Assembly: GCA_026120185.1 (NCBI GenBank)
Contig: JANUWF010002121.1
Coordinates: forward strand, 557,501-621,500
Source: Voacanga thouarsii
Taxonomy: Eukaryota; Streptophyta; Magnoliopsida; Gentianales; Apocynaceae
Direction: 5' to 3'
Length of the DNA: 64,000 nucleotides
Shown: in pieces, positions 31,415-45,157 of the stretch
Layout of the letters: each line of letters begins with the position of its first letter
Numbering within the stretch: position 1 is the stretch's first letter
Translations under genes and position numbers: made by a program
The notes under the pieces: generated by a model
The model's input: only the letters and a program-made list of their open reading frames with translations
What the model was told of the DNA's origin: nothing
The model's database searches: none

Positions 31415-32953
31415 TGGAATTTCAAGGGCTAAATTAGTCATATTTTTCCTAGTTATTTGAGGCTTTTTTGTGATACATTTTATTCAATAACTAGTCGTAT
31501 TCCTTCATATTTGAGATTTTACCCTTGGAAAAATATTTTGTTCTTTATTACAGATTTTTGGGATAAAATGAAGCAAAAACGTCACGAAACAGATTAGAGG
31601 CAGTGCCAGTTGGGACAGAGGAACCGGCGCCAGCCATGCACTATTGACATGCACTTCAAGGCGACAAAAAATTGGTGAAACAGGATGGAACAAAGTAGAA
31701 CCGGCACCGGCTCTAGTAGCCAAGGCAGCGTCGGCTGCATTCTGGAATACAATGTGCGAAATTCAACAAAAATCGGCGAACAAGTGGAGAACCAGAACAC
31801 CACCTGCGTTGGCTCCAATAGTTAAGGCGCCGCCGGCTGTGCCCTGAAATTAAGGCGGTGCTTGATTTTTTCTACGCGGTTTTTGGTACTCTGTGGAGTT
31901 TTAGTACTTTCCTACTTCTACTTGGCCCAGAACATTACACCAACGAGTTTAGGAACTTTCCAAGCCTATAAATAGATGGAAAACACAAGGAAAATGAGAG
32001 AATTCATTGATCATTATAGAAGATCACTCAAATCAAAAGAGGAATTCTTCAATTCAAGGAGGGTTGTACAAGAAGGTCTTCAAAGGAAGAAGTGGCTTCT
32101 CTATGAGTGCTCTCTTTTACTTTGTTTTCTTTTTCTTGAACAATGATATGTTAATTGTTTTATTGTAATTCGACATTGTTTTAGATGTTCATGATTTTTT
32201 TTAGGGTTAGTTGATCTTTTGATTAATTGATTGTTACTCATGGTATTTAATTACTTGGATTAATCACGAGACAATTTGGTTGTTTCTTTTCATTAACTTT
32301 CTTGGGAAAGGGGTTGATGATGGTTTCAATTCAGTTGTTTTATATTTGTTGTCTCTTAACTAGCTTGGGAAAGGGGTTAATTTCTAAGAACTAGTAATTA
32401 AAGGTTAATTAATGTCTGCTAGAGTATGGATTCATTGGTTAATTTAGTGTTTTAAGTTTGCCAGAGTACGGAAACTTAATCAATGATTGTGTTTAATGCA
32501 TCTTTTGGGTGAATTAGTTGAGATAGAGTATGTGATGCTAATTTGTCTAGAAGATAGTGATTTCATGGATTGGGAAAGAAGTGAGTCTACTTTAATCCAT
32601 CATGATGCCAGGAGAATAATTAGTTATGATAAAAGATAGGTACTTTAAGATTATTTTTGTCTAAACAATGGCTTGAGTTATATAATTCTCCATCCTTGAC
32701 ATGTTTATATTTTATTTTCTTTTATTTTTCCTTTTTATTTATTTTTTACTTTATTGAGTCGGTTAAACAATGAAAGAAAGGTGACTAGTATATATTTCTT
32801 CCTTGAGGATCGACACTCGTTTGAACCCTATGCTATGTTAATGATGAGTACGCTTGCTCATATGTGTAATTTGGGTTTAACGTTTTAATGTAAACTTGAT
32901 TGGGAATGTGCTTAGTTTTTATATGATTTTTATACCCAAATAAATACGCATCA
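31415..32953 (+). mobile_element. Element F, 3' LTR
   Basis: Collinear with the 5' LTR and ends AATACGCATCA. It is followed by ATAAT (32954-32958), identical to 29022-29026, giving a perfect 5-bp target duplication. The GCCGGC-type repeats recur at 31600-31845. The two LTRs differ at many positions, so the insertion is not recent. Confidence 0.85.
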
Positions 32954-32958
32954 ATAAT

Positions 32959-33415
32959 CCATTACAGAACCAAGAGACCCAAGCTTTTCAATATAGCCCA
33001 ACATCTGCAGCCCATGAGTGGCCACTAAAGCACCTTCAACAATCTTTGAACAGAAAGTTACTTAGTGATCTCATATCTCTCAGTTCTAGCTTGTTTATTA
33101 AATAGCTCTTTAAGATGGAAGATAATAGTTTGAACATCCATATGCTCATGCTATTTTTCTAACTCATAAGTTATTGACGCCAGCATAATATATGATGCAG
33201 TGTCACTATCCTCCTTGTACTTCTTGTGGACAGCATGCTCAACAGTAGGAGCATCTTGGGCTGGAGGTAGTGGAATAGGAGCATCTAGTACGTAAAGCAA
33301 CTTTTTCGACTTGAGAATGATTCTCAAGTTTCTATACCAGTCTAAATAGTTTGATTCAGTGAGCTTATTTGTTTCCAAGATGCTATGTATGTTTAGGTTT
33401 GTCGGCATGATGCAA
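32959..33415 (-). pseudogene. Copia gag, N-terminal part
   Basis: The minus-strand frame 33408-33151 encodes a Ty1/copia Gag N-terminus: LTESNYLDWYRNLRIILKSK is the typical L-x-G/S-x-NYxxW pattern. The sequence then continues with stops to the F insertion. It is the upstream part of the same element as 28542-28787. Confidence 0.8.
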
Positions 33416-34142
33416 GTGACCTAGATGTAAAGATAGAGTAATTAAAATATGTATATGCTCATGATATACAAATAATTAGGTCTTTAATTAAACGTATTTT
33501 TATTCCACTACTATACTTAAATCAATAGCCCCCACTATTGACTCGGGAAAACCCGTTGGAAGCTTTTCAAATAGAGCAGTATCCAAATTCCTTAAGAATA
33601 ACCTTAGGTTAGCCCAACAAGCCACTTTTATATTAGTGGTAGGTATCCAATGCCAATTACATCAAATGTAACTACTGTATCATTAGGTGATTAATATCTT
33701 TTAATCATTAAAGTATTTAATACTATCCCAACATTACCTCTACTATTCTTTATGCTTGGGTTAGCCCAACCAGGATAAAGAATTTGGTTACACCCAACAT
33801 ATTAATCAAGAATTAAATTCCATAGCTTGAACATACTTAATGTCAAGTAGGCTTGGGTATGCCTAACAACCTGGTCTCGAAAAGGAGCTCTCGTTCTTAG
33901 TCTATTAATGGAAGGTATTAGATTTAATATTATTTGAGGGATTTATTCCTTTTAGTTGTCTCATTGATTGGCATGCAGACAGATTATCAATAAGCAACAT
34001 AAATTGATAAACATGGTAATAAACGATTATGTGGAATGGTTATGAACTCTCTAAAATAATTTCCTCGAGCCATTAAGGAAATTAATATGGTCAACCCTTT
34101 GTGTTCATGCATGATTTAAGTAGAATGTCTTACCATCTCGCT
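33416..34142 (-). mobile_element. Copia 5' leader; 5' LTR and PBS missing
   Basis: About 730 bases upstream of gag with no open frame. Neither a tRNA-Met primer site nor an LTR matching 22225-22718 follows; the stretch ends directly in A LTR sequence at about 34143. The copia element is thus 5'-truncated, and the A LTR lost about 150 bases at the same place, pointing to a deletion. Confidence 0.6.
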
Positions 34143-34663
34143 TTCTTTTGATATAGTTAATGCTTTCCTAATATATTATGAGATAAACATTACACTTGAG
34201 TTTGAAAGCATTACCAAGTACTTGATTTCTTGAATATCTCGAATATGAAATATCTAATACGATCTTTTCAATTTCCAAATCCTGGTTTTGGCAAAGTGTT
34301 TCTTCTAATGTGGAAAATAGTTTTCTAATGTGCTCAAGTGAAGGCCTTCTATTTGGGTTTGGAAACACGATGAACAATATGAATCCTAAATTCTTGATTT
34401 CTTGAACTTGTCAATCCTTGAATCCAATACATCTCTAACTTGAATACTTGGCATAAGTACTAACTTGAATACTTGGCATATACACTAACTTGAATACTTT
34501 GCGTATGCACTAATTTGAATAATTCGCAAAAGCACTAACTTCAATACTTTGATTTTGGTAGTTTGCTGCGGTGTACTTATCCTTACGGCGACTCACGGTT
34601 GAATGTTGTAGGCTGCGGTCTAAGCACAATGATATGTGGCAGCAAAGGCGAAGCCTTGTGAGC
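34143..34663 (+). mobile_element. A-family LTR (copy 2), right part
   Basis: Resumes the A LTR with GATATAGTTAATGCTTTCC and is collinear with 50036-50735. It contains about five units of the 25-bp minisatellite. It breaks off after GCCTTGTGAGC, before the LTR end. Confidence 0.75.
34427..34557 (+). repeat. 25-bp minisatellite, about 5 units
   Basis: Units resembling CTTGAATACTTGGCGTAAGC plus ACTAA, with a 25-base period and variation at the GGCGTAAGC part. Confidence 0.85.
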
Positions 34664-36960
34664 AAGTTGACATTGAGACCACCAACCTTAAGTAATAGGA
34701 CTCCATTATCATTCCTTAAAAAGCTCATATATTCACTCTATCCAAACTTGTTCAAACTTCAAATTAAAATTCCAGATTTTGTTTCATTGAAACACTCCTT
34801 TAGCTAGTTGATAAAACAAGAAAATCATCTGCCTTTCCATAGCTAATTTTGGCCAGCCATAGTTTGAAATAATTTTCTATCCTTTGATTAAAACATAGCT
34901 AGTTCAGCCATACACCATTGAAGGACAAGAAACCTTCCATGAGCAAACACCATTACCCAATCCTATACCTCAAACAACTCCACTTTTCTCTCAATTTGAA
35001 TTTTAAAAAAATCTAAAACTCTCACTCTCATTCTTGGATAACCAAAAGCTCTCCTTAGGATAAGCCATTCAGCCATCACACTCACAAACAGACACAAAAT
35101 TCATCTCCTCTCAAACTCTCTCAAAAACACCAAGAACACTAAGAACACATACTTCACATCTTGAAGCCTAAATCACCTTTAATCACTCTAAAACACTCTA
35201 AAACATTAGTATTCAACCTATATTCTTCATTGGTGCACTTTATAACACCAAAAAACACACAAAATTAAACCTTCAAACAGATCAAACCACCCTTTTTCTG
35301 TTGAAGATTCGAAGAACACCAAAAAGGTAAAATAAGAACAACCTTCTTGTTCTTCTTCTTTTATTCAACTTCTATTCTCCACTTCTATTCTCATTCATTC
35401 CCCTCTCACTCTCTCCCTCTCTCTTGGCCGAAATGTTGATGAACAACCATAGACTATTTCCGGATCACTAAAAGCCATCAAGCATTCAAGGATCTCCACT
35501 AAACAAGGTGCAACCTTCATCAAACGTTCATCAAATCAAGTATTTCTTTCTTGATCTCCTCTTTAAATTTTCAAAATCAGGACTCTTAGATGAGGGATTT
35601 TGTAGGTTGATAGAATAATGTGGGGTTGGAGATATGTATGTGGGTGAAGGGAATAGATTAAAAACATGAAGCATTAAATGAATGTTGTGATTCAAGAAGT
35701 ATGGATTATGCTTTAAGATCATTGTGTGTTCATTATGATTAAGAGTTTTATGGATTTGATGTATGATAGACATTAAACCATCATTGTTGATTATGCCTTC
35801 ATGATGTTATATTTTTCAATAAATCCATAAATAATATTATGGCTAGCAAAAGATCACCTTTGTTATGGTGTATGTTAATACAAGCCTACTTTCGGACAAA
35901 TCGACATGTTTTTTTATTGGATCCATGTGTGTATGAATATGTAAATAAATTTTCTCTAGTATTTCACTATAGTGATTACAAATTATTATAAGAACTACTT
36001 TTATTATTTTTAGTATTATTCTTACTATCATTATTATTATTAATATAATTAATATTATTGTTTAATTTAATTGACTAATTTCGATGAACACAAATATTTT
36101 CGAAACTAATAATTATTTAAAATATTGGTATTTTATTAGATAAATAAATAGAATATTTTTATTAAACATTATTAGATATAAATAATAATACATTGGAATT
36201 AAGATCAAATGTCTTTTATATTCATATTATTATTAGTTAGCCTCACTAAAAATTTTGTTTACACTCTTACATACTATTTATATGAGAATAATTTACTTAT
36301 TATTAATTTTATTTGTTATTTATTATTTATTATTAAAATTATTTATAGTCTATTATTAATATTACTTATTATTTGTAATAATATTATTTATTATTTATTA
36401 TCAATATTATTTAGGATTTATTATTAATATTACACATTATTTATTATTTATTAATAAAAAGTTAATATTATAATTTATTATTTAGTTATTATTTATAAAA
36501 CCTATTTATTTTAACTTATCAAATTGATCTCATTCTATGAAATACCCTATCAACTAGTGTTAAAGCTTAAGGCGTTGTTGTCTTAACTAGATGTTGTTGT
36601 ATCTAGTTGAGCTTATGCATGTTAGGCAGGGAATTATTTATTTAAATCAAGCATTGCCTGGATGCAAGGACTTATACCCTGTATTTACCCCAGGCGGAGT
36701 TAGGTTGCCTTGAACTATCTTGGAAGGTGATTGTATCAAGGAAAAGCAAGAGATTAGGTAAGTCCTTGCATAAAGATGTTTGTGAACAAATACTTTTCTG
36801 CAAGTCAAATGCACTGATTGCCGTGGAAGATGTACCTTGAGATGTAATTACGGACAATATATTCCTTCTTCTAAAATAAAATAAAATTTGTTAAGCTAAC
36901 AATTTTTCGAGTAAAACAATAAATTTTTCTTAAACAATATTTTACTTAAACAATAAGTTG
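34664..36960 (+). mobile_element. E-family LTR, copy 2 (both ends truncated)
   Basis: The stretch 35498-36950 matches E copy 1; 34664-35497 gives the upstream part that copy 1 lost to the mitochondrial junction. The upstream part resembles the leader-like region of C (pyrimidine-rich, many CAAACACAC-like strings) and contains AAGGTAA (35334-35340). No 5' LTR start was found. At about 36951-36960 it joins the B LTR. Confidence 0.65.
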
Positions 36961-39900
36961 TATGCAATGTGATTGGTGGATAGGGACATGTGTCAGATTA
37001 TGAGTGGCTGTATAAGATTTCATACAAGATAAAGCATATCAAATAAGTTTTACAAAATAAATAAAAAAATTTGGTGGACAAATGAAATTGCGACACGTGG
37101 CGGATAACCCACAATTTATTACCCAATAGTCACCAATTTAGGCCAAGAATTGCGGATAAGGAGCTAAAAAATAGCCAAATTTCGTGCAAAAGGAGTAAGG
37201 AAAGAAAAGGGAAGAAAAGATAGAGAAAAATAGGAGAAAAATGATAAAGGAGAAAGAAAGAAAGAAAGATGTGTGTGTGTGTGTGTGTGTGTGTGTGTTC
37301 TTGGAGCAAAATCATGCCAAGAGATCCCATATACAAGGTAAAAGTCTATGCTTCAAAAATTAAAGTCATAGATCTCATTACGGTGATTATATTGATATGA
37401 ATTTTAACATGAAAACATGATTATCATGTCTTGATTTTGGATCAAAGCTAGGGTTTGTGAACTTTTGTGTGTGAAACTTCTATATGCATATATTAGTGTC
37501 AGCTACCTAAGGGTTTTTGAATGATGTTTTGTGTGAAGAAGAATTGAATAATTATGGCGGCTTAAAGGGTTGCTTTCAGTTGAGGAGATGATGATCAAAG
37601 TAGAGTAAAAATAGAATTTACTTCGATGGGAAAATGGATTATACTAGCCTTTAATTAGAAAAGATGAATTTGTGTTAAGTGTGATTCTTGTGAGCTATTG
37701 GAATCTAGAAATCACAGATTTAAAAATGATTTGGAGGAAAATTGAATAAATTAATGGTTCCAAGATGTTAAAGACTAAAGAAGAACAAAGGAAAGCATGA
37801 ATAGTAGAATTTAGGTAAAACTATTGGGACTATGTTTTCCCTGTATTATGTTACAGGAACTAGAACTCTGAAACATGCCAATACTAAGAGTTTTACGGTC
37901 ATTTTGGTAGATCATAGAGCCAAATCGGAGTTGTGGATTGAAAGTTATGTGCAAAACAAAATCATGTGTCAAGCAGTGAAATTCCAAAAAAAAAAAATGA
38001 GTTTGAAAATGGATGAGCTTAAGGATGATTAATTGTGTGATTTTGGATGAAATAAATGGGAAATATAAAGTGAATCCCTTGTATATGAAGGGATAAAGGA
38101 TGTGGGAAAAGGAAAATGAAAGAATTGATCAAACAACGTGAACGAAAGTTGAACGATTTCCTTAACCGTCGGCAAACTATCGGCCACATTGGCTAAACGT
38201 CGATTGCACGCCGTCTAACTAGCTAACCGTAGACACGTCGGATATATGACGGCTAGCCATCAGGCATGCCGGCTGGACGTCGGCTAACCATCGGCTATTT
38301 TTCAGCTGAACACGAGTTGACCTGAAAACGATTTTTTGTGTAGGTTTGTCGGTAAACAGCCAACGAAATGTTGAAAACGGTGGAAACGATAGTTGAACGG
38401 CCGTAAACAAAAAGAGTTTAGTTAGGACACAAGGTGAGTCCCATTGTTTTCTAAAACCTTTTGAAAGATAGTGTGCTTCATTTTTCCATGAAATTCTATG
38501 TTTTATACCATTTCGGAAATCCCTGAATATGTTTAAGGTTTATCTTAGCAAGAATTATTTTATGCCATTTTGGGCTCGATTGAACATCATAATTGGCTTG
38601 GAAACCTTACTAGATGATTAAAGCATGAATTTTGTGAATTTAGACCTTTTTGGATTAAATATTTAGGATTTTTGAAATATGGTAAATTTTAGAATCGAGT
38701 ATCCATAAATTGACTGGAATGCCTTTATTGGAATATTTTATCGACATATATTTGAAAACTTTGAATTTAATTTTCTTTTGGATTTAAATTCTGCATTTCT
38801 GGAAATGAGTTCCTTTTGGAATCGAGTATTTGGAAAATGATCCAAATGTCCTTATTGGAATGATTTTGAAAACTTTTGGAATCAGGAATACGGTTAATGA
38901 TCGAAATACCCTTATTGGAAGTTTTGTGAATACTTTTCAAATTGGATAAGGGTAAAATGACCCAAATACCCTCAAAAAGTATTTTGGAATTGGGTATTGG
39001 TAAAATGACACGAATACCCTTGGAAATGACTTTTGTGATCGAATACGGAGAAAATAACCTGGATACTCTTGGAAACATATTTTGATGTGTGAAAAAAAAA
39101 AATTTATCCTATTTTAACGATTTTGAAAATGATCTCTTGAGATGAAATTGACTTTTGGAAAATGACCTTTTGATCCCTAAAATTATTTTATTGGCCTGGT
39201 ATGCCATGGAATGAAGTGACTGGCTCTGCAAAGCCTATGTGAATGATGATCTGACTTGCGAGTCAGTGGGATCAAATTCTGAAAAGTGTTGTTTTGCCCC
39301 CAAAAATGTTTTGATTTGAAAATCCTACGGGATCAGATAACCCCCTGGCCTGATTAGTCAGACAGGGTTGGTATTGTTAACGTTAATTACTCATCAAGGA
39401 CTTTGATCTTTGTACTAGCCTACGTTAGAGATAGACGACCCTAGTAACCTGGCCTAGTTCTAGGGATTCTATTACTCCAAATGGGGTGACAGGACACTGA
39501 GATGAGTTATCCTGGCTAGCCGTTTAGCACCTAGCAATTGTTGTGTCTGTGGGCGCTTCTTATTTTTTAGTCATTTGCTGGATGCCAGGCAGGGACACTC
39601 GGTGCGTTTGACTCCTTGCCACCTCAATGGTGATTGACGTCAGGATTGGGACCCCTGGCTTATAGTGATAAGTAAAAGATTGTGTGCTGCAGTACACTAG
39701 GTATGCTGCAGTATACCTGAGCAGAAGTATGCTGATGCGTACTTATTTCGGCAACGCACAGTTGAGTACTCGAAGCTACGATCTCAATATAATGATACGT
39801 GGCTCCGAATGCAAGGACTGCGAGACTTGCATGTGGAGGCAGGCTGACCTTCTGCTGGAGAAGTGCCTGTGATTTGAAAAAATTAGGGCAGTGATTTGAA

Positions 39901-40398
39901 ATTGAAATATAGTTTTTCAAAAATGATTGATTTTTAAATAAACTCTTCGATAAAGAGTTTTGGAATCATTTCTAGTGAACAAATAATATGCTATTCTACA
40001 AAAGTTTTATGGACTCTGTCTCTTTAATAAAGCACTAGCACACACGGGACTCACTGTGTGATTTTTTACTCACATGTGTCTTTTATCTTATCATTTTTTG
40101 TAGGATCTGGAGTTAAGCGGACCTACGGATATAGGACGATACCACAGTGACAACAGAATAGGTCCGAACATTTTCTTTTTAGATAATGTACCTTATGACT
40201 CATATTGAATGAAAATTTTCATGTATGAGATTCTTTGTTATATATGTGCACGTGACCATCAATATGAATTGTTGTATAGATCTAGACATTATATACTCTG
40301 TTGATTTTTCATTATAAGGACCCCTTATCTGGGAAACTGGACAGGGTAACACCCGGTATTGATATGCTTCCGCTGTTACCTTTAGTAGGATTGTTACA
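36961..40398 (+). mobile_element. B-family LTR (copy 2), 5'-truncated
   Basis: Starts in the middle of the B LTR (equivalent to about 12008 and 45652) and ends TTGTTACA at 40398 before a primer binding site. About 500 bases of the LTR start are missing. Details such as the (GT)n tract (37270-37298) and the CGTCGGC array (38160-38310) are closer to B copy 1 than to the 3' LTR at 45158. Confidence 0.75.
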
Positions 40399-41814
40399 AT
40401 TGGTATCAGAGCCTAGTTTTATAGAACTGTGGTATCATCATAGGGATTGATAGAAATCTTTCATTGTGGAGGTATGATGGATAGGAGTGATAAGCGTAAA
40501 CGCCCAATGGATGAGTATAGTGATGATGGGAAGAAAGAGATAGATGAGCATTCGATGTGTAAAGAATTGGGAGGATTAGAATTTTACACCGAGCAGGTTT
40601 GCTAAGACATTTCACTTGGATAGGATTCGGCCCAGCCGCCTTCATACACCCTGTTTCATTGGGAGCACATTTGACCCTGTAGTGCCTATCATTACCTTAT
40701 TTACGTGAGACCTCAGTCTGGAAGGAACACCTACTCCCGAGAGGACATCGTCACCATATGAGGAGATGGGTGGTGATTTTGATGAAATTGATGGTGATAT
40801 TGAACCACACCATCAAAATAATGATGAGGAGGATAGTATCCCCGATGGGGTAGTATTGTCTGAGGATAATGAGGAATTTGGCGGGGATACTCCGGGAGTA
40901 TTAGAAGATGAGATGTTATGTTTGGAGGATGTTGAGATAGGAAGAGATCAAGAGGTAACTAAGGTGAATGATTCAATATAGCTGAATCCTATACGGTTTC
41001 TACTAATTCGGACCCTCCCATTTCAGATAGTGATGATGATGAGCAGGAGGATGAGACATGGTTATGTGTAGTAGGATATGTACAGTTCGGCCAGTATATA
41101 TGACTGTGTGCTTGGCACACGAATTTTGTACTGGCTTTGTGTTTGATAAGAATGAGCATATGTTTTGATCCTGCTACGTGTACTATATCTCTTTTATGCT
41201 TGCTCTTGAGCTATGTTATATTATTTTACCAGCAAAATTGTATGAATTGTACAAATGTCTCCTAAATAAACTTTTAGATGATCATCGCGAACTACTCAAC
41301 ATAACCTTGAGCCAACGGTGAAGGAACTGCATGTGGAAGGTTCCCACTTATTGATTTTGGATTATTTTATGTTCTAAACCTTCTAGAAAATGGTTGATAC
41401 CATTCAATGGATGGCTGAGACTATTATTAGAGCCAATAAGAATGCTAGAATAAATGAGAATATGAGTAGGAGAAATCGAAGTGAATTTTAGGATATGAGT
41501 CAAAAAAGATCTAGAGGACCTCGATAGCAGAAGAAAGGAAAGATGCAGAGGAGGGGAGGCCCAACTAGAGGATAACATACTTATAGATGCTTTAACTGTA
41601 GGAAGTAAGGGCATGGGAGTTTCAATTGCCCTCACCTCTGAAGGATAGGAGGATGGAGTCAATCAAGAAGAAATAATTAGGGGCATAGGTCAGGACTAGA
41701 AAGAGAGAACTTAGACAAGCTTCTACCCCTAGAGCTGGATCTACTAAACCAAGTAAATGCTCGAGGGGTTATATTGAAGAAGATGGATGATCATGTCACA
41801 ATAGTGAAAGGTAC
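40399..41814 (+). pseudogene. B-family gag remnant with CCHC zinc knuckle
   Basis: After the leader comes an acidic open frame (40766-40981, 71 aa; DFDEIDGDIEPHHQN, EEDSIPDG), then gag-like sequence with stops. A zinc knuckle follows at 41588-41629 reading CFNCRK-stop-GHGSFNC, that is CX2CX4HX4C with a nonsense codon inside. Gag binds and packages the element RNA. The acidic frame is conserved in B copy 1 (72 aa); whether it was a separate product or the Gag N-terminus is unclear. Confidence 0.75.
40401..40413 (+). promoter_or_regulatory. Primer binding site complementary to initiator tRNA-Met (B copy 2)
   Basis: TGGTATCAGAGCC two bases after the LTR end, identical to 15451-15463. Confidence 0.9.
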
Positions 41815-44800
41815 ACTCCTTAGCTTTAAATCATGATACTAAAGTATTGGTAGATCCCGGTTCTATGCACATTCCTTTGTTGCCAATGTATTTCTTGACT
41901 CTATGGGGATAAAAATGGGGAACAAACTTTATAAGAAATGCTTGTCAGTACCCCATTGGGAAAATAAATGAATAGTGAGAAAATACATAAGGAATGAAAA
42001 ATCTTGGTAGGAAATGGAATTTTGGAGGAGATTTGATATGTCTGCCCATAGAGGACTAAGATGCTATGTTGGGCATGGACTGGCTATCCCCGCATCATAA
42101 TTAAGTTGATTGTAGACATAAAGTAGTATAATTCCGTCAGCCTAGGAAACCTATATTGGAAATTGTAAACGAGGCTGGGAGGAAAAGTTATACTTGCATA
42201 TCGGGACTTAAGGCCTGGAATATAATTAAAAAAGGTGTATTGGGTAATTGGCCTATGTAATTAATAAGCCAGGAGGGGTTAAGAAACCCAAAGAAGTTCC
42301 TGTTATGAATGAGTATTTGGTTGTTTTTTTAGTGAAATTGAAGGAATTACCACTGAAGAGAGAAATAGAATTTTCTATTGAGTTTGTGACATTGGAAGAA
42401 CTAATTTCAAGAACTCCTTATTGAATGGCACCTACAGAATTGCAGGAGCTTAAGAAATAAGTACAGAAATTAATGGAGCAAGAATTCATTCGGCCTAGTA
42501 CTCACCTTGGGGAGTACCTATCTTGTTTGTTAGGAAGAAAGATGAGTCACCGCTGATATAGATTTGTGAGGTTAAATGCAGTAACGGTAAAGAATAAATA
42601 TCTGTTACCTATGATTGATGAATTGTTTGATCGGTTACAAAGAGCAGGATGATTCTCAAAGTTAGACTTGAGGCAAGGATATTACTAAGTACAGATATGG
42701 GAAGAAAATATACTGAAAACTGCATTTAACATGATATAGACCTTTTGAGCTTGCAGTGAGGCCCTTTTAGTGTCACTTATACCTGTTGTTTCATAGATCT
42801 AATGCACCAGACATTTCGGCCCAGTTTTGTGGTTATATTCATAGATGATATTCTGGTGTACTCCAAAGATCCCCAAAAATGTGAACAATAATCTTCAGAA
42901 AGTATTAAGAAAGTTAAGGGAGACCAAACTATATGTAAAATTCAGTAAGTGTGAGTCTTGGCTACAAGAAGTAGCATTCTTAGGACATGTGACATCTAAA
43001 GTCGTGAGTACAATAGATCCTGCAAAAGTTAAAGTAGTGACGAATTGGAAATGTCCGGAGATTCTGACTGAATACGATGTTTTCTGGGATTTGGAAGATA
43101 TTCTCAGAGATTTACTGAGAAATTTTCTAAGATAGCTTTACTTTAAGTCGACTCACCCAAAAGAAAGTTCCTTATTTTTGGATTGGGAAATATGAGAAAA
43201 AATTCTAGAAGTTGAGAAAAAGATTAAGCTCTGCTCCTATTTTAAAATTACCAATAATGGACAAATCTTATGAGAAGTACACAGATGTGTCAAATGAAGG
43301 ATTAAGAGGAGTATTGATGCAGGAGAGAAATATGACAGCTTATATCTCTAGGAAATGGAAACCTCATGAGGAGAATTACATTACACATGATTTGGAGTTA
43401 GTCGCTATTATGTTTGCCTTTAAGGAGTGGAGACATTATTTGTGTGGGGCTGAGTTAGAAATCCTGATCGACCACAAAAGTTTGAAGTATGTTTTTACTC
43501 AAAAGGATTTGAACATAACGTAAAGTTGATGGATGGAATTTTTGGAAGGATTTCAATGTCCAATTAAATATCATCCTTGAGAAGCAAACACAGTAGTAAA
43601 TGTCCTTAGTAGGAAGGAAAATTTATCAGCTCTTTGGATGTTACAAATTCCAGAATTAGAAGTATTTGCAGTAGATGGAGAAATAAGGATATGTAATACT
43701 TCCATTCAACCTGCCTTCTTACAACAGTTGAAGAGAGAGCAAGATAAAGTTGAAGAGTGCAAAAGTTAGTGCAGAAGGAGGCGAATACAGGAGGAGATAA
43801 GTTCTGAAAAGATAATAATGGGATTAATTGCTACCAAGATCGGTATTGTATTCTAAAACAATCTGCGATGAGAGATGTTTTAATGGAGGCACCTTGGAGT
43901 AAGTATATAATCCATCCAGAGCTGAAAAGATGTATTAGAACCTAAACCGGCATTATTGGTGGATTGGCTTGAAAAAGGACAATTCAGACCTTGTAACTTG
44001 ATTTTTAATTTGTCAATAAAGAAAAGTCAATCAACAACGGCCTGGAGGGTTACAACTATTATCTACTCCATCGTGGAAATTGGATGAAATTACTATAGAC
44101 CTCATTACAGGATTACCTATAGTAGTAGAGCGACGAGATACTATCTGGGTGATAATAGATCAACAAACTAAGTCTACACATTTCATTCCTATTAATTAAC
44201 AGAATTTCGTAAAGAAGTTAAGTGAAATCTAAATGGAAGAAGTAATCAGACTGCATAAGTATCCTGTAGTATTGTGTCGGATAGAGATCCTAAATTTATC
44301 TCAAAGTTTTGGACTAAGCTGCAGTAGAGGCATGGGACCACAATAAGGTTCAGCATAGAAGCGCACCTACACATGAATGGACAGACAGAACGAGTGAATG
44401 AAATTTCGGAAGACATTCTGGGCTTGCGTTTTGAATTTTTGAGTTAAGTAGATTGATAATTTAGCATATGTAGAATTCATATACAATAATAGTTATCAAT
44501 CAACAATTGGAATGGTCCCATTTGAAGCTCTGTAAGGAAGAAAATGAAGTCTAAAATGAAGAATGGGTGAATAGGATACTTTGGGTCTTGAAAGAGTTCG
44601 ACATGCTGTGGAGATGATTAACATCAAGTTGGAGGTAGTTCAGAGTAGACAAAAAAGTCATATGAATTGACGTAAAAGAGATTTGGAATTTGTAGAATAA
44701 GATAATGTATTCTTGAAGTTGACTCCATAGAGATAATTGGGAATCAAATGATAAGAAAAGAAATTGGCATTTAGGTACATTGGACCATTCCCTATTATCA

Positions 44801-45110
44801 AGAGGATTGGGAGGTAACCTATCAATTAGAGTTACCAGTAGAGTTTCAAAGTATTCTCGATGTGTTCTATGTTGCCCAACTTCAGAAATATGTAACTAAT
44901 CTCGCACACATTTTGAATGAAGAGCTTGCTGAGATAACTCTAAGCTTAAAGTATGAGGAAAAGCCTATTAAGATCTTAGAGTATACGAAAAAAAGGGGGG
45001 TAGAATAAAGAAAATTTCATTTTAAAAGTGTTGTGGAATCATAATCCAGTGCGAGATGCAACTTAGGAAATGGAAGTGAAGATAATGAAGAAGTATCTGA
45101 AATTATTCTA
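41815..45110 (+). pseudogene. Ty3/gypsy (chromovirus-type) pol remnant
   Basis: Domains appear in the order expected for Ty3/gypsy. Protease (about 41830-42150): VLVDPGSMH in place of the D-S-G active site, and a degenerate GMDWL-like end. RT (about 42300-42970): LPMIDELFDRL, SKLDLRQGYYQV with one stop, and FIDDILVYSK (42838-42867), the YxDD-type catalytic motif. RNase H (43212-43523, open for 103 codons): [34 protein letters not shown]. Integrase (about 43570-44560): HHCC remnant, DEITIDLITGLP, SDRDPKFISKFW, MNGQTERVNE. A tail near 45010-45105 resembles the chromodomain-like end of plant chromoviruses. Dozens of stops and shifts make it non-functional. RT-RNase H-integrase order separates it from copia. 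Confidence 0.88.
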
Positions 45111-45139
45111 GGTTTAAGTCAATTTCGAGGATGAAATTT

Positions 45140-45156
45140 TTTGTAAGGGGGGGAGA
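45140..45156 (+). promoter_or_regulatory. Polypurine tract of B
   Basis: GTAAGGGGGGGAGA directly before the LTR start at 45158; it would prime plus-strand DNA synthesis. The preceding TTCGAGGATGAAATTTT also precedes the A LTR at 55810, showing the shared ancestry of A and B. Confidence 0.85.
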
Positions 45157-45157
45157 T

